A stretch of DNA of 64,000 nucleotides from Dipodascopsis uninucleata var. uninucleata (Eukaryota; Ascomycota; Lipomycetes; Lipomycetales; Lipomycetaceae), in contig JAJLTO010000006.1 of NCBI GenBank assembly GCA_030568195.1, forward strand, positions 558,001 to 622,000, given 5' to 3'. Position 1 is the first letter of the stretch; every line of letters begins with the position of its first letter. The notes beneath the pieces are model-generated. The model saw nothing but the letters and a program-made list of their open reading frames with translations, made no database searches and was not told the origin of the DNA. Below are positions 33,760-45,947 of the stretch, in pieces. A program made the translations under genes and the position numbers.

Positions 33760-35228
33760 ATGCCGAAAAAGCCAAGTGTGCCCGTCCGGTCTCTTATGAG
33801 AGGAGTAAGTGTTTCTTGGACTGGAATATTTTGATTAATGATGGGATAGCGGTGAATATTTGAGCAATACTGACTCGCATTGCCGTGTCTTATAGCTTGT
33901 TCGTGCCTCATGGCATAAACAAAATCTATATAACATATTCAAAAAAGAATATGTACCTCGGTTTGCTTCCTTGTATAAGCAGAAATGGGAGGCTAAGCGA
34001 GAGACGAGAGCTTATCATGGAGACTTCCTTACCGAACACCAATGGCAGGGACTTTTTTCCAAGCGCCTAGGTGGTGCGGAGACAGTCTCAAGAGATGCTG
34101 AAGATAAAGGTGCGAACGAAGAGGAGCCATTACCTCTTGGTCTTCAATTGTATGCACCTTTGGAAAGACGCTTAGATGTCGCAATGTTTCGCGCAATGTT
34201 TGCGAGTAGTCCGAAACAAGCTAGGCAGTTTATTGCTGCTGGTGACGTTAAAGTCAATGGAATAAAGGTAAGCGAATTCAGTTTGAGAGTCCATTGTTGA
34301 ATCTCTTAAAATAATAGAACCGACTCTGATAGTGAATTTATATCATATTTAGATGAGATATCCCTCTTATCAACTGAAGCCTGGTGAAGTATTTTCTGTG
34401 GACCCAGAATCAGTCATGTATGCTTTAGGACGATCAAAGCCATCGGAGGAGCTCTCTGCTAAGGTTGATAAATACCAGCTCAGAAAATTCCGATCGTTTC
34501 TAGAGAGTGCTAAGAAGGATCCTAGGAGAATGTTCAACCAGAAGTTCGAGCCTTTGAGTATTGACGGTCGATATGACTCAAATGAACTATTTCTCAGTTT
34601 ACAGAAACGAGCATCTGGCCGGCTACAGGAAAAGATTCAAAATTTGAAGCAATTGACAGCAGAAGAAATTGACGCAAAGATTCCTGAAGAATTGAAGTCT
34701 ATTAAGAAAGGGAAAGAATCGAGTTCTAACAAAAAGGTCTTGGATTTAAAAGCTCGAGCTTATGATATGATGGAAAAGGAGGAGCTCCTCTCTGTTAAGG
34801 ACTTTGCTACAGTGTCGATCTCCGATGAACTCAAGAATCTTGTAAAGGAAGTCATTGAGGCAAGAAATGACGCGCAAATTGATGATTACGAGAAGCTTCT
34901 TCTTGTGTTCAAGAAGCCATCTTCCGTTTTTGACAATAAGTGGTACTATCCTTATCTTGAGGAATACTCTGGATCTAAGATGCCGTGGCAAGATTGTCCC
35001 TATGGTCTCCAGAACCCTTCGAAGAAGTACTTTACTCCATGGACTCCTAGAACTTTTCTTGCGCCATTTGCCATAGTGCCGTCACATTTGGAGATTTCTT
35101 TCAGGACTTGTCATGCTGTTTATTTGAGAGATCCTATTGCCAGAAGAGGGCAATCAGAAGTCATCTCACCTTTGCCTTTGAATATGCATGAACAAGCATT
35201 TCTTTTCTATGTACGTAATAGGATGTAA
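33760..35228 (+). CDS. NAM9: Mitochondrial ribosomal protein uS4m (Nam9)
   Basis: Three exons (33760-33804, 33896-34267, 34353-35228) encode 430 residues. The first exon (MPKKPSVPVRSLMRG) is short, basic and fits a mitochondrial targeting start. RASWHKQNLYNIFKKEY begins the uS4m body. The S4 RNA-binding domain spans RRLDVAMFRAMFASSPKQAR, QFIAAGDVKVNGIK, and after the intron MRYPSYQLKPGEVFSVDP. The C-terminal half, with YPYLEEYSGSKMPWQDCP and DLSFR-like elements, is the fungal mitochondrial extension. It binds 12S-type small-subunit rRNA in the mitoribosome; yeast NAM9 was found as an ochre suppressor locus. Confidence 0.94.
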
Positions 35229-35932
35229 CCTCGTCTACTTAATATTCTATCTCTCTTGGTTGGACTAAATTTGGATCAACTCTCTGTCTGTTACCGTCGA
35301 TCAATGGCTTCATTTATCAGATCAATACTACTACACAATCTCTCAAATGTACATATGTATATATTCCTCCAGTTTGACAAGACGTCGAAGAATGTAAATA
35401 GAATAATATATTCTTACATCATTCTTCCTTTCTTTAGTAGCTTTTCTCGTCAAGTTTAGATGCAATTGTTCACGATGATACTGCTCGCATCTTCAGGACA
35501 GCTCAATTATATAAAGCCTACTATGAGATTAATACTTATATCAGCCAGAAACATAAACAGCAACTACATAATTCGTATATATAACATCACTGTCAAATAG
35601 TTCGAGGCTGCTTACTGTATTATATGAAGCTGAGAAAAGAAGACTAAGATATGCACACAAATTACGATAATATAACGTACACTCATATACTCGCATGAAT
35701 CGACATCTACATATATGTCGCCCCAAAAAAAAATGAAATAGTAAATGAAAGCTTATCGAAACAACTTAAACGCCAAATATCAAATTGAAAGTCAGCAGGT
35801 CCAATGAGATAAAACATCTTTCAAAACAGACACCCAACAAAATGGCATGTAACAGTTCCCAGACAAATAACGCATGTAGAACTGTGTCATGAGGATCTAA
35901 CGTCTGTAGTCATGGAATATGTCATTACAAAT
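35229..35932. other. Convergent 3' region NAM9 / DOA4
   Basis: 704 AT-rich bases between tail-to-tail genes. No feature recognised. Confidence 0.55.
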
Positions 35933-38846
35933 TTATGCCCGAACTCGTTCATAAAATAATACGTATGCGTCCTTAGTAACGACCTTATCGCGTGAGCACA
36001 TGGCAACACGGCTATCGTCAAATATTAGCCAGCCCTTATTATTTTTATGTACAAGAGCGGTATAATGTCCACCGCGAACAGAGCCATAATGATTGACAAC
36101 ACCATAAAGATTATACTTGAACGGTGGCTTTTGGTCGTTAGGAGGAAATTTTTCAAGCCATTTCTGGTCATCAACTGTGTATTCAGGCCAATAAGAGGTC
36201 AGATCTAAGTTGTGTAGAGGGAAATCAACAAAAGTATCGAGCTTGTTGCTCCATCTTCCGTTCACTTTAAACCTTTTCAGATGGATTATCAAAATCAACG
36301 GAAGACGAGATATCTTCAAGGCCTTCATAGCCTTACGTTGCTGTTTACAATCGGTGCAATTCCAAGCATCTTCTTTATCAAGTATCTCCTCAGCAACAAA
36401 TAGATCAAAACAATCTTTCAGTGAGACACGCGAGCCAGGAGCAAGTGGTAATGACAAGCAAGAAAATGGATTATACGTAGTCGAGGTAAACCCACAGGTA
36501 GTACATGTAAGTCTACTTTGATACTGGCCCTGAAATATACTGACAATAGCAGAATTGTCGGACCTAAGATATCTTTCCCACTCCAAAAAGGAAGCATATC
36601 TCACTGTATATTGTTCTCTGACTCTCTCTTCCTTTTCAGTTAAAGGAGGCAATCTTGGTTTTCCTCCATTAATGTTCAAATCTTCATGTAAAGTATCAAG
36701 AAGAAACGTCAAAAACTCCTGAGCATCCTGCTGATCATATCCTGAGAACTCTGGTCTTAATCTGCCACTAACATCTTTCATAGTGGTGGGAATCAAGAAT
36801 GTGCATTGATCACTATATAGAGCAGATACCAAATCACCAAAAGCTCTGGCTAATAAACCCTGGGATCCCAATTTGTTTCTGACGTTAATTTGCTTTTTGT
36901 ACGCACCACTTAAAAAGAATCTAGCCAAAGAACTTGTCCCAGCAATACATTGTATCACACTATTCATATAACAAGTATTACCTAGATTCTTAAGACCAGT
37001 CATTCCTGCACTAACTTCGCCCAGTCCGGAAAAATTGTTTCCAATAGAATGCTGCTTTTCGGTCCTCGTGACCGTTGTACTTGGAGGAAGAGTTGCGACT
37101 GAGTTGATAGGCTGGTAAGATCCATTCTTTGGTTGTAAACTTGGCAGACTGGTTCCAGCAACGGGCATGCGATGTGCTGAAGATCTACCGTCATAAGATA
37201 GTCTATCTGCCACTGGTGGTGGTCTCTTTGGCATCATATCATTAGGAGCTATTGGTCGGCGTCTAAAAAATTCATTCATATTTCTCGCATATACGTCTGA
37301 CGTTGATGTTGATGCAGACTTCTCTATAGGAGGTGTCGCCACTGAAGATGATACCATGACAGGCTGATGCTTCGAGTTATGCATGAAATGTGAGTGAGGA
37401 AGTTCAGTCAAGTGTCTTGTTGTAGATACATCAGGTAAAGAGCTTGTACTGTAAGAGCTATGTACTTTATTCAGCCATTCTCGCTCCTTATCAATATCAA
37501 TCTCATCATAATACTCTATAGCCGAAGATGGTGGTGGTGGAGCTGACAGAGAGTTGTGGATACGTGACGTATTCTCATTTGGTGAAGTATCTCTCTTCAA
37601 GGACATGTATTTTGCTTTCTGCATTGTATTTGTCGCCGATCGACTGCTCACAAGACTATTTTTACCGCAATATTCTACCCATGCTTCTATTCCACCTACA
37701 AGCAGACATGGCTGACGCTTGAGACTTTTGACAGTTTCGAACTCGTATATCGTATTCACAAGGTTTCTCAATACTATTTGTTGCAAATCTGACGTCGGAC
37801 CTCCTACATATTGATTGGTTCTGCTATTTCTATCATAATAGACAATAAGCTCAAACTGATTTCGCCTGCTAAAAAGATCCTGTTCTCGCTGAGGAGAAAT
37901 AATCAAAGCATCCTCAAGATCTATGCTAGATTGACTACATACGTAGAAAGTAAGTAAAGAATCCTCTTCAGCTGAAAAGCCAAATTATCTACTAAATATT
38001 CACTCACTTCGATCTAAGAACTATTGGATCAATATTAACCACATTACTGGAGTAAATGTGACCCTCATCAAATTCTTCTCTTGCTCTGATATCTAATAAG
38101 AGGATCATTTCGGGAACTTCATGTATGTACTTTGCAAGTACATCTGCACTAATTATAGGTGACCTTGGAAAATCATAGACCTTTCGAGGTTTTGAATTTA
38201 ATGTATGAGCTGAGGGTGCATTTGTTGTTTGCGACTGGATTGTAGAAGGCTTTGATGGTGGCTTATACGAAATTGATGTTATCGCTCTACTTCTGGATAA
38301 CGTCTCATGTCCTGTGTCTGACGACAACATTGGTAGCTTTGTAGGCACTGAGGGTAGTAGTAACGTAGAAGACGAGCTTGATGACTGCGAATAACTATCA
38401 GTGTAATTACCTTTATCATTGGCTAAGGAATAATTTCGGGGACCCTGTAAATGCTGTCGCACGTTGGTCGAATTTGTAGTAGGGCGCGATTGTGCAAAAT
38501 CATCTGTGGCATATCCATTCGAGTCTGTCTTATCAAGTGCTCCAGAGCCTGATACCAAATTATCCACATCCTCAGCTGTGTATGACGATGTCACAGATGC
38601 GCCATGGAGCTTCTCTCCCAAGGATGATACAGATGAAGATGAAGACGTGGTTACTGATAAAGTCGCTACGGCCGGTTCGCGCTTGTCATTTCCTGCTTCT
38701 GCTCTAAGCGGCTGCTCAAAGTTTTTGCCCCTTCTTAGACGTAATCTTTCAAACCTCTCCTCTAGTTCTAGGACCTTGGAATGCGAAGGAGTGTGTAGAG
38801 CTGGATTAGAGGATGGCGATGGACGACCATCCAAACTGTTGTTCAT
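35933..38846 (-). CDS. DOA4: Doa4/Ubp5-type ubiquitin hydrolase with rhodanese-like domain
   Basis: Two exons (38846-38008, 37934-35933) encode 946 residues. A disordered Ser-rich N-terminus leads to a rhodanese-like domain (SADVLAKYIHEVPEMILLLD, FDEGHIYSSNVVNIDP, then LLVGGIEAWVEYC) that spans the intron. The USP domain begins at about residue 590 with GLKNLGNTCYMNSVIQCI (catalytic Cys), has the zinc pairs TCTTCGFTS and CTDCKQQRK, and ends with the His/Asp boxes GSVRGGHYTALVHKN and WLIFDDSRV. This is the architecture of yeast Doa4/Ubp5 and of animal USP8. Doa4 removes ubiquitin from cargo at endosomes before entry into multivesicular bodies. It is divergent from VPS27, an upstream actor on the same cargo. 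Confidence 0.95.
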
Positions 38847-40214
38847 TATGCTCGTCGCCTGGATAATTGATCATTCCAATCTTAATGATAGGCTAAGCAG
38901 CCGTATGCTTGATGTACGCTTATAGACGGCCTACTGAAAAGGAGAATAATAGTTTCCGCATGTATATATCTAAGATAAAATCTAAATCTTTCCCTCCAAC
39001 TTTTGGGTATATTTCGCGTGTCGTAAATTGGATGTTGTATCTCAAGAACGAAGACGACCGAGCCTCAACGGATTTTCAATACGATGCAGTAAACCTAGTC
39101 GGAGACTAACACTATCGAAAAGTTAATTCCATGCCTTGTTTTCACAGTACACAGCTTTCACTAACCTCCACTGACCAGAAACGCTTCTTTGACAATTCTA
39201 CAACGAAAAGATAGAATAAAAGATAGATGCTATTATTGATATTATGTATTAAGTGAATAATATAAGGCAGTTGAGGCACTACACAAAAGTTAAATATTGA
39301 CTGATAAGCGCTGATGGCAAATGCCATGGCATATCATTGATCTCGAGTCAACATTAGTCTACCTGTGACTTGGAGTAACGTATCTATGGTGAAATCATGA
39401 CTAGATTATAATAATTTACTAATAGATCCATGGTCTCAAAAAAATCAAGGGCAATGTGAAAGTACTATGAAAATAGACATCGTCGTTAAATGCAGTTATG
39501 CTTCCTAACATTTCAGTTCTGTCTATTCAACTAAATACTTTTGACCAGTTTCGCTCGAACGCGAGCATCTTTAATTCAAATCGAAGATATATTAGAAGTA
39601 ACTATGCCAGTAGCTCAAATCTGAGAAGAGATTAAAGAAAGTGGAATGTATATTCCTGATCATTGCTATATGAGAAGTCGGTGATATCCGTAGACTAGCC
39701 AAATAGCATAATGAATTACAAATGCAGTCGCAGACGCTCTATAAATGTATATAATATAAAAAAGCCTTTCCCCCTATATTACAATCCTCGTGGTTATAGA
39801 AAATTTTTTCTTCTCGTATTTCATAGTTGTAGAGAAAAAGAAATTTATAATAGAAGTGCATCTAAAGAGTTGGCTACTTAAAATCATTGTGTTGAGAGGT
39901 GCCATTTTTTGCATACCTACTTTCACCTTTTTTTCTTGGGCTTTCTTTCTCACAAAACGCAGCGCTAGACGGTTCACTTTAATAAATACATCGAGTCAGC
40001 GGATCTGCACCACGCATCTGTTGAAGAGGACGAAATAATTCAGATTGAAGTTAATTATAGTCTATAAGAGGTGTATTGTCATATTGAAAAGTCCACAAGA
40101 GAGTATATATAGTCTAGTTCGTCCTTTAAGAAGCCTGATACTACATAATAATCCAGAGAAGTTTTTATCTTATCACAATATCATAGCAAACAAGGCAAGA
40201 CCATAGAAGCGATA
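38847..40214. other. Divergent region DOA4 / VPS27
   Basis: 1,368 bases between two divergent endosomal genes. No gene found. A short perfect inverted repeat GCTCG-aacg-CGAGC lies near 39553-39566 and is probably incidental. Confidence 0.5.
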
Positions 40215-42011
40215 ATGTCATGGTTCTCATCATCAAGTGTGATTGACGAGCAAGTCGAAAGAGCCACTTCTCTGTCACTGCCGAATGGTGAAGTTGATCT
40301 TGCCTTGAATCTAGAGATTTGTGATCTCATCAGAAGCAAGACTGTTCCCGCCAAGGAGGCGATGCGATCGCTAAAGAAGAGGCTAAATCACAAGAATCCT
40401 AACGTGCAGATTTTGGCTCTAAAGGTTTGTTGTATTTATTAGTTGCTCTACAACTTGGCTGTGCGTGAAAGCTACGGTGTTGGAATGGCAAAACGTTAGT
40501 GGATACATATGTAACTGACGACTACTGCAGCTTGTTGACACATGCGTAAAAAATGGAGGCTTTCACTTTCTTGTTGAGATTGCCTCGCGTGAGTTTATGG
40601 ATAATCTCGTGTCCATTTTAAAAAATCCAACTGGCGTTAATCCAGATGTTAAGACACAGATGCTGGAGCTGATACAGACATGGAGCTCAGTATTTGAGGG
40701 CCAAATGCAACTGGCATATGTCACTACGATCTATAACGAATTGAAGAAAGAAGGTACGATATATAAATCACTGTTGCATTAAGAATATGTTTCTGATATA
40801 TGATAATCAGGATTTGAGTTCCCTTCGAAGCCAACGCAAGTTTCAACAACATTTATCGATTCCTCAGCTGTAAGTCACTAATAATGAGAGATAGCAAAAT
40901 GCTACCGTGGTGTACTAACACAAAATATTCATTGCATTCATATAGCCCCCGGATTGGATCGATTCAGATGTATGTATGAGATGCAGAACTCCATTCTCAT
41001 TTACCAATAGAAAGCACCATTGTCGAAACTGTGGTAAGGTCTTTGACCAGAACTGTTCGTCCAAGAGCATTCCACTTCCTCATCTCGGTATTACTCAGCC
41101 AGTTCGAGTTTGCGATACATGTTATGCTGAAAAGAATCCAGCACCAGTAAAACACCATTCGAGCCATTCGCGTTCTAAGTCGTCCGATGAGCATCATAGG
41201 CGAAAGATTCCAGAGGACGACGATGATGCAGAGCTTCAAAGAGTTTTGAAAATGAGTCTTGAGGAATCAAGTCAACCAGCTTCAGCATCTTATACTCCTG
41301 CAAAGGCCGTGCCTCCGGCACCTACTCTGAAATCAGTATCAGCCAACGACGAAGATCCCGAGATCAAAGAAGCGATTGCAGCTAGTCTGCGGGATATGGA
41401 GGAACAAAAGAGAGCAAAGCAACAAACATCGAATGGGGTTAATATGACCTCAACTCAAGATTATCCTCAAGCACCAACTTCAGTAAGTGGTGATATACAG
41501 CCACCACTACCAGTAGTGCATTCTAGTGTTGAATCGCCAATACAGACATTTTCGGTAAGTGAGACAGGAAAGACATTGAATATACATATACATATATATA
41601 CATATATATAGAGCTAACTAATTTCGTAACAGAGCCAATTGTCTATCCCTGAAATCGACAATATAAATTTGTTTTCGATATTGGTTAATCACATGCAGAA
41701 TGAGCCACCAAGCGCGATTCTTAGAGATCCTAAGTTACAAGAACTCTATGACAAGGTGACATCACTACGACCTAAGCTTTCGCGTAACGTGGCAGAATCT
41801 GTTGGAAAATATGGTAAGCTCACACGCTAGATATGAGCTAGTTGCTCTTCTTGTGTTTCATTGGGTATTTTGATTAATAATTTGGATCTCTGTTTCTAAT
41901 TTGCACTTAGATGCACTTCTGGATATGTATAGTAAACTATCAGCAGCCGTGCGATACTACGACCAGATTCTGGAAGCACGCCTCGGATACACTTACGGAT
42001 CTAATTATTGA
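40215..42011 (+). CDS. VPS27: Vps27, ESCRT-0 subunit (VHS, FYVE, two UIMs)
   Basis: Six exons (40215-40424, 40531-40753, 40811-40869, 40946-41554, 41633-41813, 41911-42011) encode 460 residues. VHS domain: residues 8-145. FYVE zinc finger: residues 168-223, with [21 protein letters not shown] including the PI3P-binding RKHHCR, and ending VRVCDTC. Two ubiquitin-interacting motifs follow: [13 protein letters not shown] (about 259-271) and [15 protein letters not shown] (about 303-317). The C-terminal helix region ([19 protein letters not shown]) matches the Hse1-binding core. I see no clear P(S/T)xP motif for ESCRT-I. Vps27 collects ubiquitinated cargo on PI3P-rich endosomes. Intron 4 contains an AT dinucleotide-rich repeat (41581-41610). 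Confidence 0.96.
41581..41610. repeat. TA/CATATA simple repeat
   Basis: About 30 bases of TATACATATA-type repeat inside VPS27 intron 4. Confidence 0.8.
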
Positions 42012-43548
42012 TATTTTACTTTCAAATAGGGCGCACATGCATTCAATAATTCATGCCGTGAATAAATATTCACAATGCACGTCTGATAACAACCAGCTTG
42101 TTCGTTTCTGTAGATGGTTTTTGTTTAGCTCATTATGGCTTTTTAGTCACTCCATACTTTCGCTTTTGAAATCGAAGAGTTTAATGTATGCATATGTACT
42201 TATTACTTATTTGATTTGTAATTAGACACAAATCATTGGTATAGAATGTATAGCGGGTGTTGTTTTCGTCATATGTTTATCTTTTACTTTACAATTGTCG
42301 TTTCTTGTTTGAACTGCTGTTTGGAACCAAGTCCTTCTACTATACATCTATTACAAAAACACTTTTCGAAACTGCACCTGCGAAATTCGCGAAATTTTTA
42401 CAGTAAATTCTAAACCTTATGGTTACTGCTGTTGGTTCGGAAAATAAAGTGACTGAACTTATATAAGATCTGTTGACGGACTGCACAATGGCCTCGTCTC
42501 CCTAAATTTACTGCGATACTTCCCCTGTCAATGCAGCCTCCTACTCTTGTCTGCGTGCCAAACGTAGACTAACCATGGTATTTCTTATCTATTCCCGGAC
42601 TAACTATCTCAATATCTATCGAGGATCATATCGATCTCTAAAAGAGGCTGTAATTCGTCTTTTTAAGGCTAATTCTGCACTCTGAGGGCCGCTATTTGTT
42701 CGCGCTGTAGCGCTTAGTAGTTTTTGCACCCCTCTATTTACATCATTCTCCGACAGAAGGACGCATCTCCGGACCTCCTGGCCCACCATATCCATATTTT
42801 CTTGTCATTTGTGAAATAGATACGAAGCTCAGGTCCACAGAGGATTTACAGAGTAATAAAGTAATATTAGTAGCAACTTGATCTTTCGTCGTTCATTATA
42901 CCAACGACAAAAAATTTTGTGGTCGTGGCGGCGCTCATCATTTCCCTACCTTTTTCCCTTTCCAATTTACAGCGAGTCGAAGGATTTTTTTTTCAATTTT
43001 GTTATCAATAACGACAATAAGCAACAATTCAACAACAAATTGCTTCACTAATACCGTCGCAGCTTTTAAAGAAGATGTAAGTGTACAATGTAATAAAAAA
43101 ATTAAGTCTGGTGGTCATTGTGCGCGCAGGTGATAGCATTTGGGCGGTTGAGATTGTGTGAAATTAATAGTGGATAGCTAGCTGGATTCTGCCAGATTCT
43201 CAGGAAGGGGGATGGCCAAATATAAAAAATTATGGATGTGAGGGGCACATATAAAGAAGTACAGCGGCATATGAAATATATTACACTATATTGTGGATAA
43301 TAGGTATTTTATTCTTTATATTTCAGATTTTGCTAACGTGCTACTACCTGTTGAGCAGAGGTCTTATTTATATAATCAGATTTTCGTTCTGAAGCACGAA
43401 TAGACGGGATAGTTGATAACAGCGCCATATATTAGCTCCATCAGTCTACGATATCTGCCTATAAACGAAAGTATTTCCATCTTACAGAATATCACAGCCG
43501 TTCTTCTTGTCGAACGAATAGTGTTATAGTATACTTTGCGCTTTATCT
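42012..43548. other. Long upstream region of CDC42
   Basis: 1,537 bases between two plus-strand genes. It is rich in pyrimidine tracts near 42930-43020. No gene, RNA or known motif recognised. Confidence 0.5.
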
Positions 43549-44724
43549 ATGCAGACCATAAAATGTGTAGTTGTTGGTGATGGTGCGGTCGGAAAGGTAA
43601 GCGCTGGATACTGTTCTCTTTTATTATCAGTTACTAGGATTGTTTGCTACGCAGCTTTTTGACACAAGTTCAGAAGGAGAGGGTGAGAATATGGACGAGA
43701 ATGAGGATATTCAAATGGCTCCTCAAAACTGGTCTCTATTTCATGAGGAATATATTTTGAAAATGAGGAAAGGGAGGGAGAAAGGAATGTGGGAAGAATG
43801 TTAGTGGACAATGATTGGAGCGTAGTTCATATTAATTTTCTACGCCTTGATCGTCATGTTCAGACAAACTGCGTGGAACACCGAATATCTTTCGATACTT
43901 CTGTTATATATTTGTATAATCGTGAACAACTTCAGTATCGAGGAACAGTGGCTGCTATTTTTGATTGAAGCTGATTGGAATGACGAACGTATAATTCCTT
44001 GATACTGACTGATCTTATCTTTTCCTGACAACTTACAGACGTGTCTCCTGATCTCCTATACCACCAACAAATTTCCTGCAGATTATGTTCCAACTGTAAG
44101 ATATTTCTTATTTTAAGTTTTCTTTTGGAAGCTCTAATTCTGAAAGTCACTACTTGTGAGCTTTACTAACTCAGGTGAGGTTTTAAGGTCTTTGACAATT
44201 ATGCTGTTACCGTAATGATTGGAGATGAGCCATATACGCTGGGCCTTTTCGATACAGCCGGTCAAGAAGATTACGATCGTCTTCGCCCTCTCAGTTATCC
44301 ACAAACTGACGTTTTCCTTGTCTGCTTCAGCGTCACGGCTCCAGCAAGCTTTGAGAATGTTAAGGAGAAGTGGCTCCCTGAAGTCCATCACCATTGCCCT
44401 GGTACGTCGTGTTTATTGAATGATTCACAAATTTACTACTAGATACTAATTTGGCATACGTCAGGTGTTCCATGCTTGATAGTTGGAACCCAAATCGACT
44501 TGCGAGATGATCCCACTATCATTGAACGTTTAGCGAGACAGAAATTGAGACCTATTACACCGGATCTTGGTGAGCGATTGGCGAAGGAGCTTGGAGCTGT
44601 GAAGTATGTAGAGTGCTCTGCTCTTACGCAAAAGGGACTAAAGTCAGTATTTGACGAGGCCATTGTTGCAGCATTAGAACCTCCTCTTCCAAAGAAGAGT
44701 AAAAAGCTCTGTACTATACTATAG
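43549..44724 (+). CDS. CDC42: Cdc42 Rho-family GTPase
   Basis: Four exons (43549-43596, 44039-44095, 44188-44401, 44465-44724) encode 192 residues. [17 protein letters not shown] holds the P-loop; the effector loop is [29 protein letters not shown] is switch [10 protein letters not shown] (the Cdc42 form of the TKxD box) and [11 protein letters not shown] bind guanine. The tail [11 protein letters not shown] is a polybasic region and a CAAX box ending in Leu, predicting geranylgeranylation. Cdc42 governs polarity and actin/septin organisation at the plasma membrane. Intron 1 is 442 bases, much longer than the others, and contains a possible extra exon. Confidence 0.97.
43655..43804 (+). other. 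Possible premature-stop exon in CDC42 intron 1
   Basis: After a good acceptor (TTTGCTACGCAG, ending at 43654) a purine-rich 50-codon frame ending in TAG continues in phase with exon 1 ([16 protein letters not shown] onward). Using it would give a truncated 65-residue product. Intron GTs (for example GTGAGA at 43683) could close a short exon. Not supported by any homology. Confidence 0.25.
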
Positions 44725-45947
44725 CTTCTTTTTATGGCGTTTGTATATTTTGTGCTTTTTTAGTTCTCGTTTTTAGTTTAATATCACTTTTATAACTACA
44801 CAAGCGGAGCCCTTTTTCTCCTTTTCTCACACTCTTGCATTGTCTGTAACCAATGTAAACATATTTCCTACTCGTTTTTATTCAGCTTGTTGATAGTTAG
44901 TAACCTATGTTGCTAGATAAGGAAAAGTGATGATATTGGTAAAACTTTTTGACGCTGCTCGAAAATTCCTTTGGAGTGAGTATAAACTGAGCGCAGAAGT
45001 GGAGTAAAATGTCAGGAATACGAATAGCAAGAATATTAATGGCTTTTATTTATTCTTCTTTTTACTTGTTATCTCCTCTAGTCTCTTTATTGAACTGTTG
45101 TATAATAGAAATACGTCTTCTCTAAATGCTGTCATGAATTAGATCGTCTTCCGTTCCATCACAGAACAGTTTTTTAATATGACTACGCCTTCTTAAAACT
45201 TTCGCTGATTAACCATTTAATCTTATCATAGATATCGAGTACCAACGACTTCAGACATGCTTTTAGTGATTAATTCAGTATAAGAACTACAGCGTGCCCA
45301 TGATTTTATTATTTTTTATGGCTCATAGTACCTTTTCAAATTTTACCTTTCAAGATCAGTGAAATTCTTGTAACTTGTAAATGTATGGCCCGATTCCGAC
45401 GCGATCTAGTATGTGCGTCTTGAGAGCTAGACACGCATATGTCTATTAGGAATAGCTCATGTGTGACAACTTACATATTAGTAAGACTTCGAAACTAGTA
45501 CATCGTCCTAGAATAAATAGCTGATATCAGGAGAGCATCAAAATAAATAACTCCAAAATCTCCACTTCACAAAACAATTATTTAAGGTTAATTAAACAGA
45601 ACGTATTAAATTTAAAGGTATAACAGTCTTATCTATGGTAGTGGTTATAATTTCGAAAAGAAAGTTATTATTGCTTCTGATGACTAACGAGACAATCATC
45701 ATTACCGCACATACACAAGAGTAATAAGTGTACAGAGTAATAAGTGTAAAAATTATATTAGTTATGTAGTAAAAATATTACCAGCAAGTAATAATCATTC
45801 AAAATTACTTTCTTCCCTCTCATCGAGCTTATAGTTCTAGCCTATAATCCCATATGCACGAGAAGTATAGTCCATTTCAGGTGCTCGAGTTTGAATATAT
45901 AATCATATTTCAGCCGTCTACAAGACAGCGCCGAATCTGCACAAATT
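44725..45947. other. Convergent 3' region CDC42 / AHA1
   Basis: 1,223 AT-rich bases between tail-to-tail genes. No feature recognised. Confidence 0.5.

Noticed and set aside
39553-39566. Inverted repeat GCTCG-aacg-CGAGC
   Set aside because: Five-base stem is within chance expectation for a 1.4 kb region.
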